64,000 nt of DNA from Hysterangium stoloniferum (Eukaryota > Basidiomycota > Agaricomycetes > Hysterangiales > Hysterangiaceae). The notes beneath the pieces were generated by a model. The model did no database searches and was not told where the DNA came from. It worked only from the letters and a program-made list of their open reading frames with translations. Positions 42,797-55,683 of this stretch are shown here, in pieces. The stretch is from contig WHVD01000015.1 of assembly GCA_015178975.1 (NCBI GenBank), positions 372,001 to 436,000 of the forward strand. Reading direction: 5' to 3'. A program made the position numbers and the translations under genes. The first letter of the stretch is position 1, and every line of letters begins with the position of its first letter.

Positions 42797-44951
42797 TTAT
42801 GGCTTTTCCCACTGTTCACGTTGCTCCTTCTTCATCTTGTGTATTTTTTCCCGCTTTCCGAAGTTAGAGTCATGTAATTCCTGTACTCAAATTTCAATGC
42901 CAAATAACAAGGGGGGTCAGGAGAATGACTCACCATGTTTGCCAACCGTTTCGCTGTGGAGACAGCATTCAGTTTTTCGAGGACTTTCTCTTCAGGCAAT
43001 GTCATCTCCAATAATTTTGTGTCTGTAAAATCTTTATGTAAGATGGCTCGGCTTCGCAAGAAAAAATTGCTCGTACTAATGCGATGCTCAATTTTCGTCA
43101 CTCTCTCCTCATCGCGCTCAGTTACAAAACTGACCGCTACACCGCCTTTACCCTTTCTGGCCGTTCGACCTACACGATGTGTATATTCCTCAGGTTCATC
43201 AGGTAAGTCCCAATTGATTACCATGGCCACATCTTCAATATCGAGACCACGGGCGGCAACGTCGGTGCAAACAAGTACTGGCACGACATAAGCGCGGAAC
43301 AGCGACAATGAATTAAGTCGCTCCCGTTGTGTTAAACGGGAGTGCAATGCAGTGGACCGAATATTGAGCTCCTGGAGCACATGTGTCAGATATGCTGCGG
43401 TGTATGGTCGTCGACAGAATATAATTGTAGGTGGTGGTTGTTCCGGATTTGCCTCTTCATCAGTAGGCTTCGGCTTTTTCTTTTTCTGCTCAGGTTTACT
43501 TTTTGCTGGCCGATTTTTGTGGCGAGAGTGCTTCACAGGTTCAGGAGGCGCACGACGGAGGTGTATGACAGATTCTGGGGGGTTGCAAAGGAGGTAATAA
43601 AGGTAGGGCTCACGGACATGAGATGGAACAAGTAAGTAGCTTTGTTTCAAAGTATCCACAGTTTCAACACTGCGCAAAGGTCGGCTTAGGTATGTAGCAC
43701 ATGAGTAGCGAAACTCACGTCGAAATCATGCGATAAATAAATGGCTTTTGTTTACCGGGACGGGGGGGAGCTTCAGCCAAGGCTTCGATTGCAGGGGTCA
43801 GAGTGGCAGTAAACAGGCCGGTCTGTCTGTCCTTTGGCATAACCCCAAAAAGATAGGTAAGGTCCGGTGTAAACGTTTCCGTCAGAAGACGATCGGCTTC
43901 GTCCAAAATCTACAGTAGCCACATCAATATCCGGTAGATGAAGGCCGAAGCTAAACGAACTAAAAATTTGATTCTCGACAAATCCCATTCATCGTTACTA
44001 CTTTTCAAATGATCCACAATGCGGCCGGGAGTGGCAATTACGACATGGGGCCGGTTGTTCAATTCAATAGCTTGCGCCATCATATCCATACCACCGATGA
44101 TGACAGCAGTACGCAGGTTGAGGGAAGCTCCCAGTACGGCAAACTGATCAGATATCTGAAAAGCGAGTTCTCTGTGCATGACAGTGAAAGCCGATAAAGC
44201 TCGCCGAATTAAAAAGGAGAAGAAGGAAAACACACCGTGTTGGCGTAAGCACGAGAGCAAATATTCCATACGGATCTAGAGCAAGCTTCTGCAGTATTGG
44301 GAGCGCAAATGCTACAGTTTTACCGGAACCCGTCTTCGCATTTCCTATGCAATCCCTCCCTGTAGTGCGATCAGCAATCCTCCCAATTATCACCCAAAAA
44401 CCAAAACCAACCTGCTAGAAGTGGGGGTATGCATGCAGCTTGTACAGGTGTCGGTCTCCGAATTGACATACGGCTCATTGATGATACCAGGGAGTCCGCA
44501 ATTCCAAGTGACGAAAAATCAAGAATTCCGTCTGATGTCTTGAATGAGGCAGGCGGTATGGGTCCTCTCCGGCCAGAACCCAACCAGCGCGGCACATCAG
44601 AGTCATTGGCTTCCAAAGCAGACAATAATAATGCACCGTCCTTATCGACTGGAATCATGATAACTTACTAGGAGCACGGCGAATGTCAGCCTCAGACACC
44701 TTTTGGTTCCCGCCCTCGTTCTCGTTCTCGCTAGTGGTGCCAGAACCAGAACCGCCGCCAAAATGCCCATTCTGTCTATTATCAATGGTTTCGAAATTTC
44801 TGTCACTCCCCGAGCTTTCTTCACTAAATTCGTCGTCCTCTTCTGTTTGATCTGGATCAATCCTTGGTCGCTTTCGTTCTCGACCAGGATGTTCCAGCAG
44901 TCGCATAAGATCATCTGAGGTTAGGCTTTTGCGCTTCACTGGTCCAACCAT
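42797..44951 (-). CDS. DBP8: ATP-dependent DEAD-box RNA helicase Dbp8 (DDX49)
   Basis: Nucleolar helicase of 40S pre-rRNA processing. ATG 44951 leads to an acidic, low-complexity N-terminus. Motifs in order: [14 protein letters not shown] (Q-motif region), [26 protein letters not shown] (Walker A), VLTPTRELAFQ (Ia), [17 protein letters not shown] (Ib), LDEADRLL (DEAD), FTATLTP (motif III as TAT), [15 protein letters not shown] (IV), [12 protein letters not shown] (V) and [13 protein letters not shown] (VI). The lysine-rich insert [16 protein letters not shown] between the RecA domains fits Dbp8. The final exon, [17 protein letters not shown], is the basic tail; TAA is at 42799-42797. About five introns interrupt it. 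Confidence 0.9.
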
Positions 44952-45258
44952 AATAATCCGAGGTGAGAGATGAAATTTGGAAAGATTCTAGATCACGTGA
45001 ATATAAATCGTGACAGCGTGACAGAACGTGCTCACAGAATAAATAAGCGAAAAATCATATCTACGATTTACATAATATATCTTTATGCTGGATGTACACA
45101 ACAAAAATGTACAAAGAGAAAATGCCCGTCACTAAAAGATGTCAAATTTGAAGCAATGATGTTGTGATGCTGTTGTTGCAATGACCATGCGCTGACGCAG
45201 ACTCCACGAAAAAAAAAAAAGGCATCACAATCCTATGGCTCAAACGCTACTAAGAGAT
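44952..45258. promoter_or_regulatory. DBP8 promoter / GRR1 3' flank
   Basis: 307 bp, AT-rich, with a run of 12 A at 45211-45222. No gene is seen. Confidence 0.4.
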
Positions 45259-48087
45259 TTATCGTTGGTTCCGTGATGAACCTGAAGGTGATGCACCATG
45301 TATCCTATTCGCATTGGTACGACCAATGTTCACGAATGCAGCTCGTAAACCACTGAATCTCGTACGTCGCCCCCGACCTTCATCGTCCCAATGCTGATCA
45401 TTCACGTGGAGTTCACCAAGGGCTGTGTGCAGCGATTCTTCCAGTTCGCGATTTATATTTGGAGGAGGACCTGCCGATTCAGGCAACAGAGATTCTATTG
45501 TCGCGCGTCGAAAACGTCTTCTAGACGTATTAACACCTGTAAACTCGTCAACGGACGCAACGGGTGTGTCCGATTGCACAACCCATGAATCGGTCGAAAG
45601 AGAAGGGTATGTCTCATCTTCATCTATTGGCAGATGGTTTTCTGAACGCACAGCTGGTGTTGATAATCCAGGCCCTGCCACTCCAGGACCATGACCCAGT
45701 TCGGCAAACACAAGGTCAGGCGTCGCAGTGCCGTTAAGCGCCGCAAGCTCGGCTTCTCGTCGCATGGCTACAGGATCATACGAGTTCATAAAGCCTATGC
45801 CATTCGATTGAGAGCTACGTGCCGAATTTGTTGAGTTTGAGGGTAGATGCTGTGATGGATTACCTTGGACAGGAGGATTATTCTGTCTTGTGTGGCCATT
45901 GGCTCGGACGGTACCTGTCGGAGTCTGTCCCTCCGGTTCATGCCAGTCCAAAGGGCTAGGGGTGTCGGTATAACTAGCAGACGCATCGTCATTGCCTTGA
46001 ACCGGTGTATTTACCGCTGTGGAAGGGGAAGTATGTGTAAATCCGCTGACACGCACTTGTGCTGCATGCACAATCCTTGGTACATTCGGTGGTCGTAATA
46101 TCCTACCTCCATCAGTATATTCATCAATCTCTGGATCAACCACATAATCTCTGGCAAACCCATCTTGATCGTCTTCATCTGCATCATAGCCTTCTAGCCC
46201 GTCATCCCCAACCGGAGGTATAATGGTTTCAAGATACCGTCGTAATTCCCGCACGCCAGCATTTGAATACACGCAAAACGCTGCGCGTTGAGTAGAGTTG
46301 AACTCTCGTGGCGGAGCTCGACAAAATTGTTGGAGTTCACGATGTCGGAAGGCAGGGATACCGGTAAGCGAAAGATGTGTGAGTTTGGTCAACTTTTGGA
46401 GGAGAAAATGTACAGCGGGAACTGTAATCTGTTCGCAGAAGGAAAGGTGTATACGCTCCAGGGTGTGGCGGCGTTCTTCCCCGAGGGTCATTATAGCTTG
46501 ATCGGTGAGATTCACAACCTGCAAGGATAAAACATCTTAGGATCCCACTGTCAAACAGGCGCAGAGTAGACGTACTCTAACCAATCCAATCCGTCGTAGC
46601 TTCGGCAGTGACGCCAGTTCAAAGACAGATAAATCTGTCAATAACGGACAACATGCGAGATCAATGTACCGCAACCGTAGACATGAACGAGCCAGCTTCG
46701 TGACAGATCGATCGGTTATTCTGTGATCGACATTAATCCGACGACAACGCGATGAAAGGGGAGCCACTCACGCGCTAGCGTGACCCAAGTGTAGATAATG
46801 TAGGTTTTTGCCAAGCTTGCTGATACTCTCTACCGCGGCGTCTGTGAGTCCAACGCACTTTGCTAGAACCAGGTTACGGATCTTCCTCGCACTCATGACT
46901 ATTCCTTCGACTGCTTCGTCTGTAATGCTCGGGCAGGCAGTCAGATCAAGCACACGAAGATGCTCAAAAGGCCGGCTAAGCTTCAAAGGAGGATATTGGG
47001 GTATTGCAGCGTGGGAGTTGTTTGGAAATGGGTCCGGACCTTCTGGTGGAGCCTCCCTGATGGGCGCCGGGAATCCAAGGTCGGTGAGCTGGTGGCAATG
47101 AGAGAGTCTAAACTCGCGCATGTGAATGGAATGTGTCCAAAGCTCCCTCACAGATCCATCTGTAATTCGTTCGCAGTTATTGAGATCGATTTCCAGAATA
47201 ACCGGACAATATGTAGCCAGAGTTTTCACTGATACGTCCGTAATAAGCTCCAAGCCGCTCAACTTTATACGGCGTAGTTGTGGACAACTCTTGGCGATTG
47301 CAACAACACCATCATCCGTAACAAGTTTGCATAAGCCTAAATTAAGACCTTGTAGTCTACGCGCCGTCTGTGCCAGTGTGATTATCGAGCGATTCGTAGT
47401 TTCAACCACACCAGTTAGATCCAGTGCGACTAAGTCTGGGAAGGAAGGCAGCACAGTTGCGAGTGCTTCATCCGTTATGGAACTGCAACCAACGAGAGTG
47501 AGGCGTTCGAGACGTTTGCATGCCGCGAGACGGATAAAGAGCTGGGTATTCAGGTCTTGTCCAAGAGCCAAAAAATTGAGTCGGCGCACGAAGCGTGGAT
47601 AAGTGAATGTTTGATCCTGGGGTTCACGTCTTAACACAGAAATCATCTGAAAAAGGCTGGATGGCTTTGGGAAATGGGGTTTGTGCCATAACAGTTCAAC
47701 CGAGCAGGCGCACCAAGTGCGAGAAACGAGGAGACATGCGTGCCAATCGCGAGGGCTGTGGAGCTGCTTCAATACGTGTATGAGTACTTCCGGTGGCAGT
47801 CGTGACGCTGGAGAGTATTTAATGGATTTGGGATTGGTCAGTGGAATGCTGTAGTCCTCAGAGTGTGGCTGGGCATTGGAGGACCATCTAGTCGGTGGGG
47901 CGGGTTCTAGGAAGTATAAAGACTTTTCGAGCTCGTCGTCATCTTCATCAGATAAAGATGTATTGGACTGAGCGGGTGAATGATGAGAGTACATCGTGGA
48001 AGGCAGCGACAAGGTTATCCTGGGCGGACTTTCAAGTTGTCTTGAAGTCGACTCGCCGAAGGCCAACTTCATTCCACACCACAACAT
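45259..48087 (-). CDS. GRR1: F-box/LRR protein Grr1, SCF ubiquitin ligase adaptor
   Basis: Substrate receptor of the SCF ubiquitin ligase, in fungi tied to nutrient sensing and cell cycle. The F-box is RLPPEVLIHVLKQLHSPRDW followed by CLLVSRTWCACSVELLW. Then come about 12 cysteine-containing leucine-rich repeats, for example LERLTLVGCSSITDEALA, LQGLNLGLCKLVTDDGVVA, VLDLTACPSITDEAVEGI and LRYIDLACCPLLTDLSV. Two introns (near 46766-46702 and about 46570-46520) are in frame. The long C-terminal part is disordered and acidic (GYDADEDDQDGF) with Ser/Thr/Pro-rich text, ending near RTRFSGLRAAFVNIG; TAA is at 45261-45259. ATG 48087 or the later one (MYSHHSPAQS, near 47994) may start it. Confidence 0.88.
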
Positions 48088-50017
48088 GCCAAATATGGGA
48101 AAACGAGCTAAATGTTCTTGACAGAAGTGGGCTTGTTACTTTCAAAAGTTTCTCGCCTTTTGAATAGCCACCGTATTAACAGGGCGTTTTATAAGGGCTG
48201 TTCGTCACCATACCGCTTGTGACTTGTGACAAAGATAAGCAATTGTTGTGCTTAGTTCATAATTATCAACCATGGGTGTAGCTGTAGAGAGTATTCTTTC
48301 CTAGGTTTACCTTGTGGGATAAAGTATCAACCAGGAACACTATCAGCTATCAGATATAACGCCAAAAAAAATCCATATAAAGGACATTGTGGTTGGCAAT
48401 CTACGAGGTAAATTTCATACGAGTCAAGTCAGTGATCAAAGAAACAGCGATCTGTAACCCTCAAATCTGGCTATCTCTGTACCTCGAAGTGACGAGTTGT
48501 CTATGGTCTTGTTGGGCCAACTCGGTGATCAATCACCACGAAAGCCAGCCTACAGAGTCTACATCAGAAAAAAATCTGGGTACAACCGATCATTCTGAAT
48601 CGGTATCCCTGGGCTTTTTCCCCTCAGGAGCACGCTACGGGCAGTACAGTTAATGAAATTAGCTGACACTTTAATTGAAATAGAACACCAGTTGGCCAAT
48701 ATGGATCGACAATACACCTTTGCTCAGGCCAATTTCAGCTACTCCCCAAAACATTTTACTCTGTTCTTTCAAGCCACGTATAATGGACAAACTCCTTCAG
48801 TTGCCCAACTGTTGAGGCAGAATCAATCGCCTAATCACTGGCTACAACGACACTTCAAAGGCGAATGTTATAAGATGGGTCACGTTCGGTATCAAGGAAG
48901 ACTTCTTCCTCCGAATTCTTAATACTCAACCAACACTTTAAGGCGTATTTACCGGTCATTAACGGCCACATTTCTGGCTTCTCATCCATTATGGCAATCT
49001 TATTTGTCTTCAGATTATTCTCATTATTATTGTCTCTCCCTTTTTATAAAGACGCAGACAAACCCCGGGTGATGATGTAACATTCTCTTCTCTCATGCTG
49101 GGCCTTTGAGGTTGCTGAAGGGGAGCATACTACAGATCTAAATCTAACGGATGATAATCCGGAAGAAGGCGGTCCCCAAGACGTTCACGCCCTGACTAGC
49201 AAACGGCACTGGCGGCCGAAGCTCATGTTTAGCAAGGTGTGTTAGCAACATACACAAGGCTGAGGTTTGGAATACTTCAAAATTTGCAGAAAATATAATC
49301 TTTGCGCTGAGGATATTCAAATTTTTGAAAGTGCATTGGTAATTTTATGTAGTCTCCGGACACTTTCTGAATTGAATCATTTAAAGTTTTTGAGGCGTTC
49401 TGAATACCGGAATGTATATGTATAAGGTATCATGAATGAGTCCTATACCATTGTGCATGCACAAGTTAAACCAAACACAGGAAGGCCACCAGAACTTTAG
49501 ACAACTGAACCAGGAAAGTGTCCAGAAATTTTTTTGAAGGACATGGAAAATTCCCGACATATTTCGAAAAATTCGAACATTCCCACGTAATTATATTTTC
49601 TGAGATCGAGAATTTGAGCCTTATGACCATTCCAGTTCTCTTGTGGTGGGTCAAGCTGCTCCCCAGTTCGTAGTGACCATGCTCTAATCCGAAGATCCTC
49701 ACCTGCAAGTCTTCTAAAGGATTAAGAGCCAGACCTTAATTAGATTTTCCATTTACCATGTGCGCTGTGATATCAGCTGATTTACACATATTCCAAAGCA
49801 TACTGATGTAGATAAACCCCACAACCCACAAGCAAGGCGATTAGGATTACAATCAAACAAACCACGACAGACGTGTTCGATCCATACCACTTGAACAGAG
49901 TTACATACCTCCCACCTACCAGATATTTTAGTGCAGGTCAGGGACAACTATAACGGTGATCTCCAAAGGGACGGGACAGTACAAAATCACATACTTATAC
50001 CTACATCCATGTCAAGA
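48088..50017. other. 1.9-kb stretch without a supported gene
   Basis: The first 300 bp are the GRR1 promoter. Plus ORFs 48387-48653 and 48653-48922 abut but show no domain. The second ends GHVRYQGRLLPPNS and could be a scrap of an old repeat, but I cannot show it. The rest is AT-rich. Confidence 0.4.
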
Positions 50018-50989
50018 TCACATCCCACCACTGCTTCCACCTCCGCCGCCACCCATCATACGTAAACGATCTGGATGTATTCCTCCAGGCAAATTGGAGG
50101 AGTTTGGAGGGGAGCCCGGAGGCCCAAAGGGTGGTTGTCCGGGAGGTGGTGGCCCATTGAACCCAGGCGGTGGTGGTCCAGGGGGGAAGCCCGGACCTCC
50201 ACCATTCGGCGGAAATGGAGGGGCACTACTGCCTGGGGGTCCACCTCCAGGGGGGAAAGGTGGAGGTCCGCCTGCAGACCATTGTGAGCTCCTGAAATGG
50301 AAAGTAATTATTTTCATACCTCCAAAGCCAGGCGGTGGCATCATGGGAGGACCTCCTGGAAATCCTCCGGGAGGGAAAGGGGGACCACCTGGCGGGCCCA
50401 TTCCAGGTGGTGGTGGCATGCCTGGAGGAAAGCCTGGACCAGGCGGGAAGGGAGGTCGAGCTGGTTATTTCGACGCAGGGAAAATAAGTAAACTTTAGGA
50501 GTCTTTGAAAGGATTTTCAAGGTACTTACGTCCAAACCCAGGAGGCGGGCCTCCAAAATTCATACCCATAGGAGGCGGGCCGCCAAACCCAGGCGGTGGA
50601 GCACCGAGGTGCGCTGGACCAAAGCCAAAGCCACCAGGTGGGGGACCATTGCCTGACTCGTAAGCAGAAGTGATTTGATCGATGATGTTCTGAGCCTTGT
50701 CATGGCCGAGTGCTGTTATCGTAAAAATTGTCAGATTGGGCTCAAGCGTTCAACAATGGGTGGTCCGTACAGGCATAGTAATCTCGAACATTCGAAAGAT
50801 GGTTACGTCCACTATTGTGAGCCTTTCGCACTAAAAAAAATCAGTATCGCATAGCTATATGAAGCGTGGAATGATCTGCGAACCACTTGTCGAATCGTGT
50901 GTTAAGAAAACATCACAGTAATCACCTATTGACTTCGGTCAAAATCTATCAACGCACGGTGCCTTAAACTCACAGTAATGTTTCGGCAT
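50018..50989 (-). CDS. U1 snRNP protein C (U1-C) with long Pro/Gly-rich tail
   Basis: U1-C stabilises 5' splice-site pairing by the U1 snRNP. ATG 50989 opens MPKHYCDYCDVFLTHDST and, after splices, RKAHNSGRNHLSNVRDYYA, the complete U1-C zinc finger (two Cys, two His). Then LGHDKAQNIIDQITSAYE is its C-terminal helix. The first exon is only 16 nt: ATG, four codons and one base, split inside a Cys codon. The rest is a long Pro/Gly/Met-rich tail in three exons (GFGFGPAHLGAPPPGFGG, PPMMPPPGF, to MMGGGGGGSSGGM), ending at TGA 50020-50018. The tail is longer than in human U1-C. The Gly/Pro-rich ORF on the plus strand here is its antisense shadow. Confidence 0.9.
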
Positions 50990-51571
50990 TAAAAGTGCTG
51001 TGATATCAATGAAAGCCTGCAATTGAGTTGTTAGTTAAAGTCAAAATAACGTTGATAGATGCACTTAGTCTACTCACTATCGTACTCTCGCAGCCACAAA
51101 CAAAACTTGGGTATTTGAACTCCGACTGAATTGACTAGAACCATGTAAATGGAAGCAGAAACCAGTGCACCCACCCCAACAAATTGTCGAGCAGTTCTAT
51201 GTATTTACGACATTACAGTAGACCTGCTCATAATGCATAGAAAATTCGGCTAAATTGGGCCTCCCCGACGCTATGCATTATGAGTAGTAGGAGCCCAAGT
51301 TTAAGACTGTCTGTATTTATCTAGTTTAACGTAGGCTCTGTCATAAGAATTGTGAAGAGTCTATTTTTATGATGGCGGGTCAATCCGCAATCAAAGATTG
51401 ACCCAGGGTGACAGCTTTCTACTGCGTTAGTGTCAAGGAATCGTTGCATGAGTGCATGGGTGCATGAAAATCATTGTGAGGTATCATCAATCGTATTGAG
51501 GTAGGCCTGGAAGTCATTACAGGGCACAATTGCACTACCAATTCTAACAACCCTTCCAACATCGAATAGGT
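50990..51571. other. Intergenic with two long inverted repeats
   Basis: This is the U1-C promoter side and the 3' flank of the ZZ gene. CTCATAATGCATAG (51227-51240) pairs with CTATGCATTATGAG (51271-51284). GGGTCAATC (51377-51385) pairs with GATTGACCC (51396-51404). No ORF is supported. Confidence 0.55.
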
Positions 51572-54500
51572 CTACGCTTGGGAAGCTATGAAACGGTCAA
51601 TTTTATCGCTCAAAGACCGTACAAGTTCTTCGAGCGCCATAATCCGCTGCTGATCGGTCATCGCAGTCGTGGGAACCGGCGGTTTGAACACCAATGGTTC
51701 CCCACTGAGTCGCATAAAGAGATGCCCAGCACTGTGTACGTTTGTTCCATCCGCTTCGTGAGCTATGCAATTACTGCATAAAGTGTATTCTGGATCTGGA
51801 CATTAAAAAAGTTACGATCATAAGAATCACCATGGGTTATAAAACACTCACTTTCACATTGTATACACCTGTAATGCACTCCATTGCCGTAATCTGAGCC
51901 ACAGAGTCCATGACAAGTGTTGAGGTATTCACCCTTCATGGTTCTGAGGAATTCGATTGCCTTATCTCGCGAGCGCCTGAGTAGAGTCCTCCCCACAGGG
52001 ATTGGCAGTCTGATGACTGGATGAGAAGACGAGTGATAACTGCAATCTGTTCCAGTCTTTTCTGGCAGCTGGACCACACAGACGCCACACAAATCGAAGT
52101 CTGTAAAGAAAACGCGTGAGAGAGAGGATGGCAATTAACATAAGGTAACTGCACCGACCTCGTTTATTAGTATCGATCTCACACCCTAGGCACTGATAAT
52201 GTATGCCGATTATGGGAAATTTTCGGCATCCATTGCATACCCACATACTTTACCAACGCATAAGTAACTGAAATAGATCAGATATATGATAGCCACTTAC
52301 TGCAGTCCTTGCTTGAAAAGTTCTTGAATGGCAATTTCCTCGCACGCATATACTTCACTCTCATCCATGGACTCCTCTATTTTGACCATCGTTTGATAGT
52401 CCTCGTTCTCACTTTCTTCCGAATCCGTCTCATCACCTGTTCCATATCGTGTAACGACATGATTTTTGTATAGGTCGATGAATTGTCGATCGGCTTCCGT
52501 CTCTTCTAAAGGTTTCGTGACACCGTAATGGAGATCCTCGGGGTTGACTTCAGGAATATTTTCCTCTCCATCAATACACCTAGTTTGGAACTTAAAAGGG
52601 TGGTCATTGTCGGCAGTGATGCGATAGCCCCAGGGATCAGTCCATAAATTGACATCATACCATCTGACAAACTAGACGGCTAGTTACTACTTTATAGACA
52701 ACTGATAGGATCCAGAGTGACGTACAATACCGCCTGCATATTGTTTCAAGCGATCAGTCAGAGAGATTGACTGTTGCTCACAAGATGCTAAGATAATATT
52801 AATCATCGGAAGAAAAACGTATTGTAATCTGAGACTTACCTTTGATCATGTTGATACGTAAAGTGCATGCAAATAGAATACTACGGAGTGTCTCAGAGGC
52901 AGATTCAAATTCCAGAGAATCCAGTGCGGCCTCGCATCCATATTTGAAGATTTGATAATGACGCCTGAGAATAAGGTATAAAAGCGGATACAGGTACTAA
53001 TCACCGTCGCTGTAAATAACTCAAATAGACTGTTCGAGGTCAATCCATATATTACCTTCTCAATTCTTCCAGGACCTAACAAGGTGCTGATAGTGTCCGC
53101 GCTATCAATCTCCCATTTTGCGGGTCCCAAAGCCGTAGTGATCACCGCTTCTTGTTGAGTCATGTGTTGTCGCACTAGATCAAGCAATTCCGAATCCTCT
53201 GTCGTTTCCGGCGAGTGAGAACGAAGCAGCCATGGAACCCATCGGAGTGTATCTTTATATTCGACATACAATTGGCTACTTTCCGGAAGTATAATGAGGT
53301 CCAATAAACGTTCGATTAGCCCCTCAATACGTTGGTGATATATTGTAACTTCAACGCCCCATCCTGCGATAACAGCACATGGGATTCCAGATACATAGAT
53401 TGAGGAGTTAAGGCAAAATACCGGCAGCCCAAAATGTGATCCAACGAAGCATTGAGAATCCTTGGGGTTTTTCGCGGTAAAAGTCGTTTACTTCTGCTAC
53501 TCTGATGAAACCGGAGACATCATCGTCAATGGCTATGGAGATAAATACGAATCGGCATAAATGATTATCATAAGACTACATCCCAATACCTTCTGCGATG
53601 GCGGGGACTCTCCCGAGAGAAAGAAACGGGATACACCACTTGTCTTTCTCAAGGGACTCCATTGAGTTACAATCGTCATCACTCCCCGCAAGAGATACTG
53701 TTGGGGAAGGCGGTTCAAATTCAACACTGAGGTGTTCGCGTCGGGGAATATTAGTGTTAGGGTTATGCGAGACATTTCGATCCGGAAGGTCAATGAAATA
53801 ACTGAAGGGCGAGATGATGTTAGAGGACATTATTCAAAAGCAATTCATATTGCCACATACTCGTGTAATGCCAGCACGAGGTGGCGCGCTTTGACGCTCG
53901 AACGTGCATTCTGTGGATTATGTCTCAATATGGATATAATATAACAAGGCAACCCGAAGAAATACTACCATATCTTTCCACACATTCCTGATATCCTGAC
54001 ATCACTATTATTGGACCATTGAAATTGCAAGAGTGAATAATAAACTCACAGGATCCTGCACACGCCCCCATGGCCCAGAACCGAAACTGTCAATAATTTT
54101 CTTTGTTGATTTTTGTATGGCGTCTTCGAGTTGTTTTGATAGTGCATTGAGTTTGACATCAAAATTTGCCCTGTTTTGATCGACCAGGACATCAATCGAA
54201 GACCGAAACGACAATAGGAGGGATGTTGACGCTTTGCCCATTTGTTTGTCCGCGGAGGCGGTTGGCTCACTGGTGGCCGTATCCGTTTCCAATTGGGCCA
54301 GTGCAGCTTCATTTTTGATGCAATGCTCTTCGCCACCTCTCTTCTCAACTTCTAAGGCCGCCTTTTTTTCCCTGTCGGTTTGTTTCTTAAAAAGCGCTAC
54401 AAGTAGGTTGATCTTCAAATCAATGGATTCTACGTGAGCGGACATCGAGGTCAACTTGACCTTTGAGCGGCCAAGCTTAGAATCAGTCTTATGCCGTAGT

Positions 54501-55627
54501 GAAATACACTCACCGCCACATAAATTTGCAAAGTGTATTTAATTTCACCCTTCCTTTTATCGAATATTTCGGCGAAATTCAATAATTTGTCCTTTGAACC
54601 CACAAGTGGTACACGTTAGAAGTTGTTCAGATAGTTGTTCAAATAGTTGTACCTCCCATTTCCCTGCTCGCAAAAATTTTCCTGACATTTTGAGGTTACA
54701 AAACTAAATAGCTTCAATTTAAAAGACGAAATTGGCTTACCGAGAAACTTTTGCTTTGAAAAAGTGTCAAGCAGATTTCCGCACTCTGTAATTTCCTTCT
54801 TGATATTCTCCATGAGAGCTATAAAGTATCGCTTAACCCACATGAAACTAGGATCCCTTTTGGCAAATACCCACTCTGAAGATTATTAACCCCAGCTTGG
54901 ATGTCTGCGGGTGTGATTGTTTCCAATCTAAGATCATGACAAAGAAGGATTACATAAGGGACATGAGGAATAAAAAAACTGAATTTACTGGAATAAAACG
55001 CTCATCATGTCAGCTTGCTTCAGTATGAGACCAGAAACACGCCTATCGTTCTCGCGCCTCTTCATTTCTAAGGCTAAGACGGCCTCAAACGCTGTCACAG
55101 CGACTATGTTGCATCATTAACATTGGTCGAACTTAGAATAGAAAATATGGCCACATACCACCAACAAATGGATGGACCCCTTTGATCATTTGAAGGGCTT
55201 CGATGACATGCTTTATAGGGACCTGAAGCGATTTGGAACTGAATCTGGGTGCGGGGATGCTTAAAAATACTCACAAGGCATTCTCTAGGCGTCATCTTCA
55301 GCAAATCTGCACTGGTTACTGTAGACATAGCATTCTTTGCCACTGTGAAGACCCTACTGCTTTTGATGACAGTATCGTCTGTGCGTGGTTGAAGCGTTGT
55401 GACGGCAAAATAAGGAGGGAGGAAGCACACTTACGTACTACATTGGCCGTATTAGAGACACGATTTACAGTAATAGTGAGCTTGGGAAGTTCATCCTTGA
55501 GTTTGGACATAGTGTCGAGTGTCGCACGATCCCGCGCTCGCGAAAAGTGCGACACAACGTCCAGCTGAGCGGATGGAGGACTCCCACGCCTTCTGCTTCC
55601 TGACGACGACGATTGATTCACAGTCAT
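51572..55627 (-). CDS. MLKL/HeLo-like helical region, EF-hand and ZZ zinc-finger protein
   Basis: About 13 exons. The native-looking start is ATG 55510 (MSKLKDELPKLTITVN); an in-frame ATG at 55627 lies in transposon DNA. Next comes a helical region, IKHVIEALQMIKGVHPFVG, AVTAFEAVLALEMKRREND and SGLILKQADMMSVLF, then ENIKKEITECGNLLDTFSK and AEIFDKRKGEIKYTLQIYV. This resembles the four-helix bundle plus brace of fungal HeLo/MLKL-like cell-death domains. A charged coiled coil follows (ALFKKQTDREKKAALEVEK). The EF-hand loop is DDDVSGFIRVAE. Then VTIYHQRIEGLIERLLDL and SLTDRLKQYAGGI. The C-terminus has two ZZ-type clusters: CNGCRKFPIIGIHYQC with CLGC and CGVC, and CHGLCGSDYGNGVHYRC with CIQC and CSNC. 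The stop is TAG 51574-51572. Function is inference; a calcium-linked regulator or death effector is possible. Confidence 0.68.
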
Positions 55628-55683
55628 TATAAATTTTCGTTCATTACACATTATCATTCCTTTAATCTTTCTGAATTAGTTTA
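55517..55683 (+). repeat. A1 of the decayed YR element
   Basis: Matches A2 (62503-62674) with mainly CpG-type transitions. It starts with GTGTCGCAC (55519-55527) and GTGCGACAC (55547-55555), a perfect inverted pair at the element's outer end, as in the young element. The ZZ gene's 55627 ATG lies in it on the other strand. Confidence 0.82.

Noticed and set aside
48387..48922. Two adjoining plus ORFs as a small gene
   Set aside because: No recognisable domain, no clean splice between them and no start context.
49956..50498. 180-residue Gly/Pro-rich ORF on the plus strand
   Set aside because: It is the antisense of the Pro/Gly-rich U1-C exons and has no domain of its own.
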